Numbered from the stretch's first letter, positions 8,864 to 18,788 are shown. The stretch: DNA of 64,000 bases from CAZDBA01 sp965224765 (GCA_965224765.1 CBDDAC010000005.1:62001-126000); one strand, 5' to 3'. The notes: generated by a model from the sequence alone, not told the origin. Translations and numbers: made by a program.

Positions 8864-9410
8864 AACACCACCCCCTCGCTGGTTCGGTTAATACCAGTTG
8901 CTCAGGTCGGATCTCCCACCGTTCAGGAAATTCGCTTTGGAAGTTTTTTTGACCGGCTTTGATTGCAGGATACACCGACAACACGACGCACTCTTGTGAA
9001 ACTTCGACAATTTCTACACGTAGGCTGGTCTTACAAGTAGCTGCGGAAGCAACATCAATCGAGAGTTCGTAGCCAATCTGTTGTATCCGGCATTGGTCCC
9101 CAAGAGCCAGAGGTTGAAAAAGGCTTTTCTCTAGGGCAATTTCTTGGAAATTAACTTGAGTAGTGGCTCGGTTTGGCAAACTTGAAGAAATGGAAAGTCC
9201 GTTATCGTTGATAATGGGCTCACCTAAGTCATCAGGAATTTGCTCCAAGGGAAACTTCAGCGGTTCAAATATGGTATCCGGATGCTGACGAACCACAACT
9301 TTCGACTGAGTGGTAAATTCTATGTCAGCCATGTTCAACTCAATTGTTTGAGCAAACCCCGTTGCACCAACACAAAGTGTACAAAATCCAAGAATAAATG
9401 ACTTTAGCAT
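8853..9410 (-). CDS. Secreted hypothetical protein, second gene of operon
   Basis: 185 residues with signal peptide MLKSFILGFCTLCVGATGFAQ. The mature part is beta-rich and ends RGWCCAQ; it has cysteines at DQCRIQ, ATCKTS and QECVVL. No family recognised. It starts one base after the stop of the upstream gene and overlaps the downstream one by 11 bases, which shows tight coupling. Confidence 0.7.
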   Translation of the reverse strand: MLKSFILGFCTLCVGATGFAQTIELNMADIEFTTQSKVVVRQHPDTIFEPLKFPLEQIPDDLGEPIINDNGLSISSSLPNRATTQVNFQEIALEKSLFQPLALGDQCRIQQIGYELSIDVASAATCKTSLRVEIVEVSQECVVLSVYPAIKAGQKNFQSEFPERWEIRPEQLVLTEPARGWCCAQ

Positions 9411-9411
9411 C

Positions 9412-10245
9412 TTAGTTGTTCCCTTCTGGGGCCTCAGTTACTTTAAAGGTGACAGTCGTCGCATTTTTTTTGATCACTTGATACAGCAATCTTTCCGAAA
9501 GCACCTCAATGTCGTCACCATCGCAATTCGGAACGTCAATTTTTACCCGCTGATACCTCTCAAAGACAACATCACCCTCTGCGCTGCCAGCAAATTCAGG
9601 GCCTGGCGCGAAAACACGCTTGTCATAGAGCGTTCCTCCCAAAAAATAGAACTGAGGGGCCTGTTGAACTGAACACCCTGTGAACTCCCAATCTGTGGGC
9701 TCTTGCTCATTTAGTTTCCAAACTTTTTCAGAGACACAAGCTTTCACAATACACTTGCCCGCTACCTTATCGTCTTTCATGACTACAAATTCGTGTACAC
9801 CGGTCATTGGCGTGCCTACGGAATCGACGACACCGACTTCGATCACAAACTTATCTGGAGCCTCAACTTGAACGATTAATGCGTCCGAATACCCTGTTGC
9901 TCCTGCCCTGTCTGTCGCTTGGCACATTGCTACCATTTCACCGGCTTTGACAGCACACACTTCACGAAAATCATCATCTGGGCCGCTAAAAGGAAGATTG
10001 TTCGGATCTATCGCCGCCTTGCATATCCATAGATAACGAAAAACATATTGTGGTGCCCCTCCATCGGCACTGCCTTGAAGTGTAACAGTATCACCCCACA
10101 GTGCTGGATTAGGCGAAGCAGCAATCCCTACATCTAGGTTTGCACCGCCACCTCCTTTTGGAGGAGGAGGTTGACCAAAAGCAGTTCCAACTGAAAAAAG
10201 CAAAGCAAGAACTGAAATAGAAAAAAGTCTCACACCAAAAAACAT
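9412..10245 (-). CDS. Secreted PKD/Ig-like hypothetical protein, first gene of operon
   Basis: I chose ATG 10245, not the upstream TTG or ATG, because agaggg lies six bases before it and a signal peptide follows at once (MFFGVRLFSISVLALLFSVG, cut near FGQ). The mature protein has a PPPPKGGGG linker and then Ig/PKD-like strands (ASPNPALWGDTVTLQGSADGG, VFRYLWIC). Such domains usually mediate binding at the cell surface or periplasm. It heads an operon of three exported proteins whose position between a methylase and the coupling ATPase suggests cargo or a surface complex linked to the island. Confidence 0.7.
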   Translation of the reverse strand: MFFGVRLFSISVLALLFSVGTAFGQPPPPKGGGGANLDVGIAASPNPALWGDTVTLQGSADGGAPQYVFRYLWICKAAIDPNNLPFSGPDDDFREVCAVKAGEMVAMCQATDRAGATGYSDALIVQVEAPDKFVIEVGVVDSVGTPMTGVHEFVVMKDDKVAGKCIVKACVSEKVWKLNEQEPTDWEFTGCSVQQAPQFYFLGGTLYDKRVFAPGPEFAGSAEGDVVFERYQRVKIDVPNCDGDDIEVLSERLLYQVIKKNATTVTFKVTEAPEGNN

Positions 10246-10389
10246 CTTGCACCCTCTTTGTTCTTTTTTATTGATTAGCAAAAACATCCTAGCGGTCGTT
10301 AACTATTAGTCAATTAAATATTTCAAGCATTCCCCAATGAATCTATTTGCTGGTAAATGATCAGAGTTATTTTCCTGAAGTATTCAATG

Positions 10390-12536
10390 CTACAGCTTGT
10401 TTGCCCAATACAAATTGGATGTACGGCGAATGATATCGGCTCGATTGCTGGCACGTGCAATTGTCGGAATGGTTTTCATTGAAAATGGCCTGCTTGGTAT
10501 GCCTTTATTCAACAAACGGCAGTATGCGTGATACTTGGGAATGTTCAGCAAGTTATCAGCCGTTACCGCCTGAACAAATTGACGTTCAAACAACTCGGCA
10601 TCTTCGGTGCCAAGTTGAAACGCAATCGTGTTGCCGACGTTCCCAAGTACGGCAGATAGGATTTCTTCGGGCAACTGACTCGTAAACTGGTTTGCCAGAA
10701 TCAAGTGAGTTCGGAATTTGCGTGCTTCGCTAAGAAATGTCGCAACAGATGGTGTGGCAAAGTTTTGAAACTCATCGATGATAATACTGAAATCACGGCG
10801 GGCGGATTCAACTACGCTGGCTCGACTCATTGCAGCAAGCTGTAACGATGTGACGATGAGCGTACCAAGCAAGTTAGATGCATTCTCCCCTTGCTTAGAT
10901 TTACTATCAATATCTTCCCCTCATCCATGATTTTGCGCAAATCGACTTTGCCTGGTGATTGACTGAGAATGCGTTGCAGTTTCGGATTCGTCAAAAATGC
11001 GCCTAGCTTGTTTTGCAAGGATGCAATAAACGCCGTCCTATCGTGCTGCTTCCATTTGCCAAACTCATTCAGCCAAAAACTCCGTACGACAGGATTGCTA
11101 ACACGAGCAATTACGGATTTGCGATACATTGGCTCCACAAGTAAACGCTGTACATCAAGCAATGATGCCGCTGGCATTTCGACCAGTGAAAGTAAGCAGT
11201 TGCGAAAAATGTGCAACAACCTCGGGGCCTGAGATTCATCCATGCCAAACACTTTTTGGAAGGCGGATAAAACGCCGTCTGCAACCAGCGTCCTATCCCC
11301 TCCCTCCGGCACCATCAGTGGATTAAATGAGATGGCGTAGTCTGGATCAGCCGGATCAAACCACACCACATCGTTGGTGCGATGTTTTGGAACGAAGTTG
11401 AGCGTGCTTTCAGCCAAGTCACCATGTGGGTCAATGATGGCTAGTCCTCGCCCTGCGGTGATGTCTTCGACAATAATAGTCTTAAGCAACGTTGATTTTC
11501 CCATCCCCGTTTTTCCAACCACGTACAGGTGACGGCGGCGAGCTTCAATGTCTATACCGAATGTTTGTTGCTGATTGCGAAAACAGGTTCGTCCAAGTGT
11601 GACAACATTTGCATCCTGTTGCTTGGTTGGCAAACACTGTGGTGGCTCCAATTCTTTAAAGGATTGTTTCTCCAACCGAGGCACGTTGGTAGCAACGGTC
11701 GGAAAATGCCACAAAGTTGCGATCTCAGGGGCGGACAGCATGAAGCTGGCCCTTGGGCTCCGCTCAATAAAAAAATCGGCTGAGAAGGCCGTTAAAAGAC
11801 GAATGGTGGATTGTATATCCTTCATTTTTTGCTGATGAAGTTGCTGGTTGGGTTGGTCGGTTGTAACTTCGATGTGCAACGTAGCCGAAAACAAATGCTG
11901 TTGAAGCTTTTCATTTGCTGCTACTGGAACTGTTTTGGTTGACCGAATCAAACGGCGAATGAGCCGCAATGAACTTCGTTGCCGCCATGTTGTTCCTGAA
12001 AAGTGCCGTTGAAATGTAGCTTCAAGGGCCTTAAATGGAAAACGACTTTCCAAAAATTGAGCGTTACGCTTGGCTCTTTCAACTTGTTTTCTTTTGAGGG
12101 GTGTTAGGCTTAACCAGAGAGTTGTGGATACACGACCAGACCGACCAGATTTGATAGCCTCCAATAAACTTTCAAGCGGATCAAACGCACTTCGGGTGTG
12201 TTCTTCTACAAATCCTTGATGCAACTTCAGCGAATACACGTCTGGAGACAAACGCAACCAACCAATTGAAGTCTGTTGATTCTTCGATGGTGACTTCTGC
12301 GGTGACGGCAAGACTTCCACTTTTGTACCGGGGTACGCATTGGCCAATTGAAAAGCAATGATTCGTTGTCGTTTATCTGGTACAGAGATTTGAAACACAA
12401 CCTGACCAGCTACACTAGCAATTCCCAGTGCAATCCCCTCTTTCCCAGCCAACGAAACCCAGCCTTCAATCAATGGCTCAAGGAATACGGGGCCCCGTTC
12501 ATTATCAACCGGTGGAGAAAATTGAATCAGGGTCAT
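10390..12536 (-). pseudogene. Coupling-type (HerA/TraG-like) ATPase, frameshifted at a G4 tract
   Basis: About 715 codons in two frames. The first part (12536-10873) has an N-terminal helical domain, Walker A GKTGMGKSTLL, AIIDPHGDL, and ends ILIVNLSKG. The second (10872-10390) continues LLGTLIVTSLQLAAMSR with Walker B FSIIIDEFQN. The frame changes at the GGGG tract at 10887-10890; one extra G restores NLSKGENASNLLGTLIV. The family couples DNA substrates to transfer machinery or pumps DNA. With the primase and replication-relaxation protein nearby it probably moves or partitions island DNA. The break may be an assembly error, so the gene may be intact. Confidence 0.8.
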
Positions 12537-12789
12537 TTAAGAACGTAGAAATCTGCAAGAATTCTCGCCCTCTTTGGACAGAACCATCAAGGGCGAGCCC
12601 GTCGTGGCCTCGACCATCATTGGAGGTACTGGTTCTCGGAACGTCCAAGGGTTTTGGGCTTGGTTCCGTTTTCATTGATCAGGAGTAGCCAACTGTTCTG
12701 AGCAACAAAAACGGTTGTTTGGCTTGAGAGGTCAGTGGATTGTACTTGCACGAATCCATCCGTTGGGGGAAGGGCCTGCCATCGGGGTT

Positions 12790-13689
12790 TCAAGATAGCA
12801 CAGTCCCAAATTGTGCTTCCACAAAACTGGCAGATTTTTCTGCTTTGATTTTACGTGGCTTTTTCTCCGCTGGGATCAGACTACTAAAAAGACCACGATG
12901 ATCTTTAAACACTGGTGAGCGGAACGGATCAACCGAAAGAAATGACTGAAGTTCACATCCCACGAAAACTTTTCGTTTTGAATGTGTCACCAAACTTGAC
13001 GCGGTGTCCAGAATGTACTGGAGTCGCAATTCACTTCTTGTTGTTACAAACAACACAACGTAGCGGTCAGGATCGACCGACTTAAAATTGGACTGATGAG
13101 CATCGTACCCGCGAATTTTTCGTTCAATACTCTCAACGTCTTGCTTAGATCGAACTCGTTCTGATCCGTTATCAAATTCCAAAACAAACGGAAAAGTTCT
13201 TCTGTCACTTCGCTTCACAACAAATGCACCGTCTGGGTACAATGTAAACGGCTCGGCAACCAATTTAACACTGTTCTCTCTCGCAAAATGGATGATTTCA
13301 CAATCGTTTTCTTTCGCAGCCACACAAAGATGAACAATGGTTTCAGCCAGATTGTAGGTGTGGTGGTGATGACCGGGACTAGCAGCATTGAAGTATCTAG
13401 CTCGGGGAATCGTTCTGCTTCTTCCATGTAAAGAGCAAAATCCTAGTTGTGTTAGTTTGTAGTAACTTGGTGTACGGCCAGCACTGGCAATCGCGTAAGG
13501 AAATTTCTTGATCAAACCTGCGGCAATAAATTTCCGCAGCCTTCGTCTGAGATTGTGTTCATCCACAAACGGAGACTGAAACGTTTCGCTCAACCGACAC
13601 AGTTGGTTTGCTGTCATGGGACAACGATCCAGAGCCGTGAATACTTCAAAGTCTCGCTCGCCAATTCTAAAGTTGATTTCCTTTGGCAT
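12790..13689 (-). CDS. Replication-relaxation family protein
   Basis: 299 residues. N-terminal winged helix (residues about 8-75: RDFEVFTALDRCPMTANQLCRL and NLRRRLRKFIAAGLIKKF), then a nuclease-like domain with LYPDGAFVV and FVLEFDNGSE around 160-185, as in the replication-relaxation proteins of plasmids (PF13814). These take part in relaxation-complex or replication functions of mobile elements. It is transcribed divergently from the primase across 45 bases, so the shared region at 13690-13734 should hold both promoters; it includes gtatcatgac, which resembles half of the iteron unit found at 17566-17868. Confidence 0.75.
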   Translation of the reverse strand: MPKEINFRIGERDFEVFTALDRCPMTANQLCRLSETFQSPFVDEHNLRRRLRKFIAAGLIKKFPYAIASAGRTPSYYKLTQLGFCSLHGRSRTIPRARYFNAASPGHHHHTYNLAETIVHLCVAAKENDCEIIHFARENSVKLVAEPFTLYPDGAFVVKRSDRRTFPFVLEFDNGSERVRSKQDVESIERKIRGYDAHQSNFKSVDPDRYVVLFVTTRSELRLQYILDTASSLVTHSKRKVFVGCELQSFLSVDPFRSPVFKDHRGLFSSLIPAEKKPRKIKAEKSASFVEAQFGTVLS

Positions 13690-13734
13690 GTTGGTTGTGT
13701 GAGCGTATCATGACTCTGATTTACTTTCACTTGC

Positions 13735-14964
13735 ATGAATACAGGAAACCGTCGTAGCTACATCCCCAACATCGATCAATTGGTTGAGCAAACCCCTCTG
13801 GACTTGGTGCTTCAGCATTATGGCTTGCCATTGAGCAAATCAAATGCCCGCGAGTACCGCATGAATTGCGTATTCAATGAAGCGTGTAGCGACAGCCAAT
13901 ACGGAAATCTGTCGGTTGAACTAGATGTGGCTAATCAAATTTTTTGTCACCGTTGTTCTGTCCGTGGCAATCTACTTACGTTGATTCATGGATTGGAAAC
14001 TCGTCAACCACCAACCGGCGGCAAGCTCCGTGGGCAAGAATTCAAGCATGCTGCTGAAACGCTTCGCAAGATCAACGGAATCGTAGATTCTTCAGTCCCC
14101 TCTTCTCGGGCAAAAAGCACACAACAACGTACACGTGAAACAACCCCTACATCTGACGAGTTGCCAAGTACAACGAAGCAAACAACACCGTCATTCAACA
14201 TCAACGTGCCTCTTCATCGTCACGAAAAAGAAGCTGCTCGTACAATGGCTGACCTATACAACGATATGGTTACGGAACAATCGAACATGGCTCCAAAAGC
14301 CGCCGAGTACGTTCAAAAACGAATTGCTTGGTTCACACCCGAGTTGATGAGTAAGTGGAACGTTGGATGGGTTCCCGGGCGTAGCCTCTTTCGAAAACAT
14401 TATTTCGTGTACGCCCACCGCAATACACGTGGTGATATTGTCACCTATTCTGGCCGTGATCTGAACTATGAAACCAAACGTGAAAAGTGGGAACTGAATG
14501 GCAAACCAAACGGAGAAAAGCCTTACAAACATCGTTTCGTAAGTGGTTACAAACGTGGCGTAGAATTGTATGGCGGGCACATTTCTCGACTCGAAGAACC
14601 CGCCATGAAGAAATCACTGGAACAACATGGACTCGTAGTTGTTGAAGGAATGAATAATGTGATCCGGCTTGATGCACTCGGTGTGTGTGCAGTTGGGGTT
14701 TGCAGCAACAAGGCAACCAATCAGCAAGTGGATATGATGGCGAAATTTGCTCAACAAGTTGGCAACAACAGAATAATGTTACTACCAGATTGTGACATTG
14801 AAGGCGAAGAAGGTTTCCAGCCGTTGCTCTGGAAACTGGCAGAACGTGTAGTTGATGTTCGACTAGGAATGAGTAGCCAGATGTTTGACGATAAATTTGC
14901 GGGTAAACAACCAGAAGATTTAACGATTGAAAATTGGCAACAAATCATCAATCAAAATCAGTGA
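13735..14964 (+). CDS. DnaG-type primase with zinc finger and Toprim domain
   Basis: 409 residues. Zinc-binding domain at about 40-85 ending in FCHRCSVRGNLLTLI, a low-complexity Thr/Ser linker at about 120-160, a core region with WNVGWVPG and FVYAHRNTRGDIVTYSGRDL near 205-240, and a Toprim domain at about 290-355 with VVVEGMNNV and IMLLPDCDIEGEEG, the acidic metal site. There is no helicase domain. It should make RNA primers for replication of the element. It starts at ATG 13735 and is divergent from the replication-relaxation gene. Confidence 0.85.
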   Translation: MNTGNRRSYIPNIDQLVEQTPLDLVLQHYGLPLSKSNAREYRMNCVFNEACSDSQYGNLSVELDVANQIFCHRCSVRGNLLTLIHGLETRQPPTGGKLRGQEFKHAAETLRKINGIVDSSVPSSRAKSTQQRTRETTPTSDELPSTTKQTTPSFNINVPLHRHEKEAARTMADLYNDMVTEQSNMAPKAAEYVQKRIAWFTPELMSKWNVGWVPGRSLFRKHYFVYAHRNTRGDIVTYSGRDLNYETKREKWELNGKPNGEKPYKHRFVSGYKRGVELYGGHISRLEEPAMKKSLEQHGLVVVEGMNNVIRLDALGVCAVGVCSNKATNQQVDMMAKFAQQVGNNRIMLLPDCDIEGEEGFQPLLWKLAERVVDVRLGMSSQMFDDKFAGKQPEDLTIENWQQIINQNQ

Positions 14965-15075
14965 AAGCATCTTTAGCAGCAAAGAGATTCGCTAATGTTT
15001 TGGTGGTGAAAATTGGAGTCTGAAGCTGGCTCTGCCAGCGAAAGTGGGGCGGCTCCTGCCAACGTGAAGAGGAGT

Positions 15076-15210
15076 GCGGCGGGGGTGTCGAGGACATGTG
15101 ACCGAAGGGGAACAAAAGGCCACGACACGGGCGGAGTACGCCGCATTCCATGCGATAGTCGGAAGCCGCCCGTGTCGTGGACGATAGGACATCGATACCC
15201 CCGCCCTCAT
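15076..15210. repeat. Large nested palindrome, possible oriT or replication structure
   Basis: A perfect 15-base inverted repeat CCACGACACGGGCGG (15120-15134) and its complement (15166-15180) lie 31 bases apart. Outside them a second, imperfect pair (GCGGGGGTGTCGAGGACA near 15077-15095 and its complement near 15187-15208) extends the same structure. Short hairpins flank it: CTGGCTCTGCCAG near 15022 and TTGGCTCCGCCAA near 15223. The block fills the 350 bases between the primase and Rep-like genes, which converge. A double terminator would be simpler, but the size and nesting suit an oriT or single-strand origin. Function is inference. Confidence 0.55.
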
Positions 15211-15314
15211 TGTGGCGTGTATTTGGCTCCGCCAAGGTTTTTGTGTGTCGATTCCATCGACCCGTAGCGTGCCCCGTAGGCTGTACCCATCACGGGACAT
15301 CTTACGGTCAGCTT

Positions 15315-16796
15315 TTAGACTGATATTTTTTCTTTTGTGGCGTACTTTTGAGCACCCTCTGGGTGCCTCAACTCATTCTGCATAATCTCTGTTTCAAACT
15401 CCACAACTGTCCGCATATTTTTTAAGGAAGCAACTTGGTTCAAAAAAGCTACGACAGGTTTGTCGTCCACTGATTTCTTCTGGAGATACGCTTTGACGCT
15501 ATCCGCTTCAACCAAAACCGCTCGTTGTTTTAATTCCTCACGTTTCGTAACAGAGAGTGAAAACCAAATTTCAATCAGCTTTGCTTTATACTTCCCAATA
15601 GCTTGGCTGAATCGCTGCTCTGCCTGTTGCTGTTCAGACTGCTCAGAATTCTCACGGCGTTGTTTTATGCTACGTTGCCGCTTTACACGTAAATGCTCAG
15701 GTTCATCCCAATTTTCAGCAATTGCTTTTCTTAAAAAGCCCAAACCTTTCCCAGTGGATTTCCAATATTGATACGACGCAATTTGATTTTCGATTACCTT
15801 GGAATCAGCTTGTTTCACAATCTGCAACGCAGCAGTTTTTTTAAATCCTTCAGCTAGAAGTAATTGCAAGCATTTTTGATCAACAACTTCTGTTTGTTGT
15901 TTTAGAATAGGAAGATTTATATTACTACGGATTTCGTCCCCTGTCGCTGCTACGGAATTCTTATAATTACTGCTTGGATTTTCGTCCCCTTGCTGCTTTG
16001 GATTCTGCCCACTTTTGCTGCTACGGATTTCGTCTCCTTGAGGTACTACGGATTTCGTCCCCTTCAACCAATAAACCGTATAAAACGAAGGACTACGCAT
16101 GGCAGGATCAAATGAAAAGGTTCCAGATTTTGTTCGCTCGATGTATTTTCTTTCAATTGAATGTTTGAGAGCGTCGTTTATTGTGGAGTCGCTCCTAATG
16201 TTGGTGAACTGCTTGATGAATTCAAATGAAAGTGGAGCTTCTTCGACTCGCCCACCAAACTGATTCTGAAACCCAACAGTATGCCGTAGAACTGCTCCAA
16301 CAATTTTGTTGCACGCATGATTTTCAAACGGAACCACTTTGGTAAAAAAATCCTTCGGAATTGCTGTACGATTCCCCTCCCCAGCGAAAAAGCCGTGAAA
16401 GTAATCTAGGTTCTTGGTGTATGAGGCTGCCGGTAAATCCCAAGCCAAGCGAAATGTGCGAGCTTTTCCTTTCCCTGTATTCGAATTAGGGACAGGTTCC
16501 GAAACATGGGCAAAAAATCCGAGCCTGACCAAGCTGTCAATCGTTGCCGTGATTTCCTGGCGGCCAATCCGAGCCTCCCTATGCAACTCGTTTCTGGAAA
16601 TTTCAATATCCTGCCGCACCGGAACACCATTTCTATCCAACGTTGAAAGCGTTTCATGGATCACATAACAAAGCAATCGCCATTCGTGCACTGTCGAAAG
16701 CGAAGACAATGCCAAATCAAACAATTGATTGGGGCAAAAGATGCAATTTGCGTCCGGGTACTCAAAACCGCCAAACACAAATGAATTTTCATGCAT
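15315..16796 (-). CDS. Rep-like plasmid replication initiator (winged helix)
   Basis: 493 residues. The N-terminal half looks like tandem winged helices (STVHEWRLLCYVIHETLSTL, ISRNELHREARIGRQEITATIDSLVRLGFF; then ACNKIVGAVLRHTVGFQNQFGG and SFEFIKQFTNIRSDSTINDALKHSI), the layout of plasmid and phage replication initiators. The middle has a repeated GDEIRSS motif (four copies between about 255 and 300), a low-complexity linker. The C-terminal part is charged and helical. The adjacent iteron array and the coiled-coil partner, whose gene overlaps by eight bases, support an initiator. The exact Rep family is not identified. Confidence 0.6.
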   Translation of the reverse strand: MHENSFVFGGFEYPDANCIFCPNQLFDLALSSLSTVHEWRLLCYVIHETLSTLDRNGVPVRQDIEISRNELHREARIGRQEITATIDSLVRLGFFAHVSEPVPNSNTGKGKARTFRLAWDLPAASYTKNLDYFHGFFAGEGNRTAIPKDFFTKVVPFENHACNKIVGAVLRHTVGFQNQFGGRVEEAPLSFEFIKQFTNIRSDSTINDALKHSIERKYIERTKSGTFSFDPAMRSPSFYTVYWLKGTKSVVPQGDEIRSSKSGQNPKQQGDENPSSNYKNSVAATGDEIRSNINLPILKQQTEVVDQKCLQLLLAEGFKKTAALQIVKQADSKVIENQIASYQYWKSTGKGLGFLRKAIAENWDEPEHLRVKRQRSIKQRRENSEQSEQQQAEQRFSQAIGKYKAKLIEIWFSLSVTKREELKQRAVLVEADSVKAYLQKKSVDDKPVVAFLNQVASLKNMRTVVEFETEIMQNELRHPEGAQKYATKEKISV

Positions 16797-17526
16797 CGTT
16801 TTTGCGGAAGAATTTTATAGCTTTGTAGACCGTTGGGACGTACTTCTCTGCGGCACTACGTGTACCGTTTTTGTTGTTTGATGCTGACTGTTCCCTCTTT
16901 ACTGCCGATGATTTAGGCTTCACGACTTCTACGTCAACGGCAACTGTTGGAGTGTCGTTTTGCTTTTTGCCTTGGTCAGACTCCCCTCCTTTGAGTTTGG
17001 CAGCACTGTCACCAACACTGGAAATAAACTCACGCAAACGATCAATTTCACCTCGCCGGTGGCTCAGTTCCGCTTGCAGGAACTGTTTGTCTTCTTCCAG
17101 CCGCGTAATTGTTGTTTCCTTGGCATGTAACCTTTCTTTTGCAATCTCTAGTTGGTGCTGAAGTTCAACATCCTCTAGCTTGCCTGTCGTTCTTTCTGGA
17201 GGTTGTTTTTGTTCCTGTTTTGAAGATGGAGTGCTCCCCTGCTCTGGATCGGTTTCTTTTTTCTCCCAGTATCGAGTTTCCAATAGGCTTGTTTTGATAA
17301 ACCAGCGAGGCTGTTTTTTTCTATTATTGTCAACTGCACTTTTGGTGGCTTCCGTTCCAACAAGCTTGGTCTCATCGTTTAGGAAAACACAAAAGTTTTG
17401 CAAGAACTCCTCATTGCTATTCGTAAAGGCTTCTTCAATATCACGTATGAATGAAGATCTTGACCTTCCAAACTGTTTCTCAGCGTCAGAGCGTGACGTA
17501 AAACCAGCGGAATCAGCATAGGGCAT
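16789..17526 (-). CDS. Coiled-coil protein paired with Rep, possible partition or replication accessory
   Basis: 245 residues: an N-terminal region with a possible helix-turn-helix (SRSDAEKQFGRSRSSFIRDIEEAF), a Gln/Lys/Pro-rich linker, then a coiled coil at about 115-170 (LQHQLEIAKERLHAKETTITRLEEDKQFLQAEL), and a basic C-terminus. This resembles KfrA-type plasmid accessory proteins in design though not clearly in sequence. It is the first gene after the iteron array and overlaps the Rep-like gene by eight bases, so both are expected to be controlled by protein binding at the iterons. Confidence 0.6.
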   Translation of the reverse strand: MPYADSAGFTSRSDAEKQFGRSRSSFIRDIEEAFTNSNEEFLQNFCVFLNDETKLVGTEATKSAVDNNRKKQPRWFIKTSLLETRYWEKKETDPEQGSTPSSKQEQKQPPERTTGKLEDVELQHQLEIAKERLHAKETTITRLEEDKQFLQAELSHRRGEIDRLREFISSVGDSAAKLKGGESDQGKKQNDTPTVAVDVEVVKPKSSAVKREQSASNNKNGTRSAAEKYVPTVYKAIKFFRKNDA

Positions 17527-17565
17527 TTAGAGTGGGGGAGTGATGCGTGTAGATTACACGTTTCA

Positions 17566-17868
17566 CTGATACGGTGTCAAATTCCTTGCAACCATATCAC
17601 GACACCGTGTCACCAATCGTTGGTACGGTTTCATGCCACCGTTCCATGAAGAATGTAGCCATGTCACTGGCTTTGCAATGAAAGAAAAAACAGCCCTCAG
17701 GAAAGCCAAATTGAAATTTGACACGTTTCATGATACACCAGTTGGTTTCAACATACCGTTCCATACAACGTTGCATGATACGGCTAATGACACCGTTCCA
17801 AAGTCATCATGAAACGGTGTTAGACACGGTTCATGATACGGTGTCAAATCAAAATGGAACGGTGTCAC
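17566..17868. repeat. Iteron array upstream of the Rep operon
   Basis: At least eight copies, in both orientations, of a unit close to ATGATACGGTGTCA. Clear copies: ctgatacggtgtcaa (17566), gacaccgtgtc (17601, itself palindromic), tggtacggtttcatg (17621), gacacgtttcatgatac (17720), gcatgatacgg (17773), tgacaccgttcca (17788), catgaaacggtgt (17808), acacggttcatgatacggtg (17824), tggaacggtgtcac (17855). Iterons of this kind bind Rep proteins to start and limit plasmid replication. The array fills the gap between the Rep operon and the opposite gene at 17998 and probably also controls both promoters. Confidence 0.75.
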
Positions 17869-17997
17869 AAGTCGGTTGACTGAAGTAGGGGGGGCAGCCG
17901 TTGCGAAAGACGCAGCTTGGACTGTGTAGCAATGTTGCTGGTGAAGAAGCTGAAGAAACCTCTGGACGCTTCTTCGTAATTCAGGCAATCTGTATCC

Positions 17998-18294
17998 ATG
18001 AGACGGATCACACGTGCAATTCCTACCAATCCTGTAGGTGCGGCTAATTGGCTACTCCGAGAAGTCGAGAAAGCGTGGCAAGAATTTGACCATGACAGTG
18101 TGAAGACAGAAGCTTTTTTTGTGATGTCGTACCAAATGACTCGGACGCATTTCGAACATGAGCGTGAACAACTGCTGCTGTTTGTACTGACTATTAAAGA
18201 CGGACTTGAAAAATACGAGTTCCCGTGGTGGAAAAACGCTGAGCTTCAACTATCTACCGACGGATACACCGATAGAATGACAGCGACGGAGTAA
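17998..18294 (+). CDS. Hypothetical protein next to iterons
   Basis: 98 residues, not recognised. Helical, with an acidic middle (LLREVEKAWQEFDHDSVKTEAFF) and a short hydrophobic stretch (LLLFVLTI). It is divergent from the Rep operon and reads away from the iterons, so it may be copy-number regulated. The start MRRITRAIPTN at ATG 17998 is the only one that keeps most of the frame. Confidence 0.5.
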   Translation: MRRITRAIPTNPVGAANWLLREVEKAWQEFDHDSVKTEAFFVMSYQMTRTHFEHEREQLLLFVLTIKDGLEKYEFPWWKNAELQLSTDGYTDRMTATE

Positions 18295-18411
18295 AAAGCA
18301 GTTTGCTCAAAACTGGAGGTCAGTGCGTCCTCGCCCAAACTTAGAATTGCAAAGTTGCAAATCAAAGAATAGGATTGTTGGAAACAATAAACCCAAGTAG
18401 GGGAGTTACCG

Positions 18412-18741
18412 ATGACTCAAGACGTTCAGAGGAAAGAGCAGCTTTCATACCCAAAATCACTTACCGTCTACGGATTCGAGATTCGTAGCCGTTGCGGGTG
18501 CATTGGTGAAATCAGCGAGATGCTCAAATTTGCAGAGTTGTGCAACGCCAACAACTTGGCGAGACATATCAAAAACGTTTTCTACGAGTCCAAGCTTTCT
18601 CTTTGTTACTTTGAATTCACTCACGACATTCCAGAGAACAGTGCGATTGCTGGAGAAATTTACAAAATTGCAGATGCAACGATTTCACAATTTGACTGGT
18701 TTGGTGCGTGTTGGGGACGTGGCACGATAAAGCTCTTTTGA
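18412..18741 (+). CDS. Hypothetical protein
   Basis: 109 residues, not recognised. Ribosome site aggggag eight bases before ATG 18412. It includes RCGCIGEI near residue 28 and FDWFGACWGRG near 95, and mixes alpha and beta. It lies alone between the iteron-proximal gene and a small membrane protein on the other strand. Confidence 0.55.
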   Translation: MTQDVQRKEQLSYPKSLTVYGFEIRSRCGCIGEISEMLKFAELCNANNLARHIKNVFYESKLSLCYFEFTHDIPENSAIAGEIYKIADATISQFDWFGACWGRGTIKLF

Positions 18742-18788
18742 AGAAGTTATGCGTAAACAAATTTGTCGATAGGGGATAGAAACTTCAG

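Noticed and set aside
17540..17880. CRISPR array
   Set aside because: The repeats are short, imperfect, occur in both orientations and are unevenly spaced. They suit iterons, and no cas gene is present.
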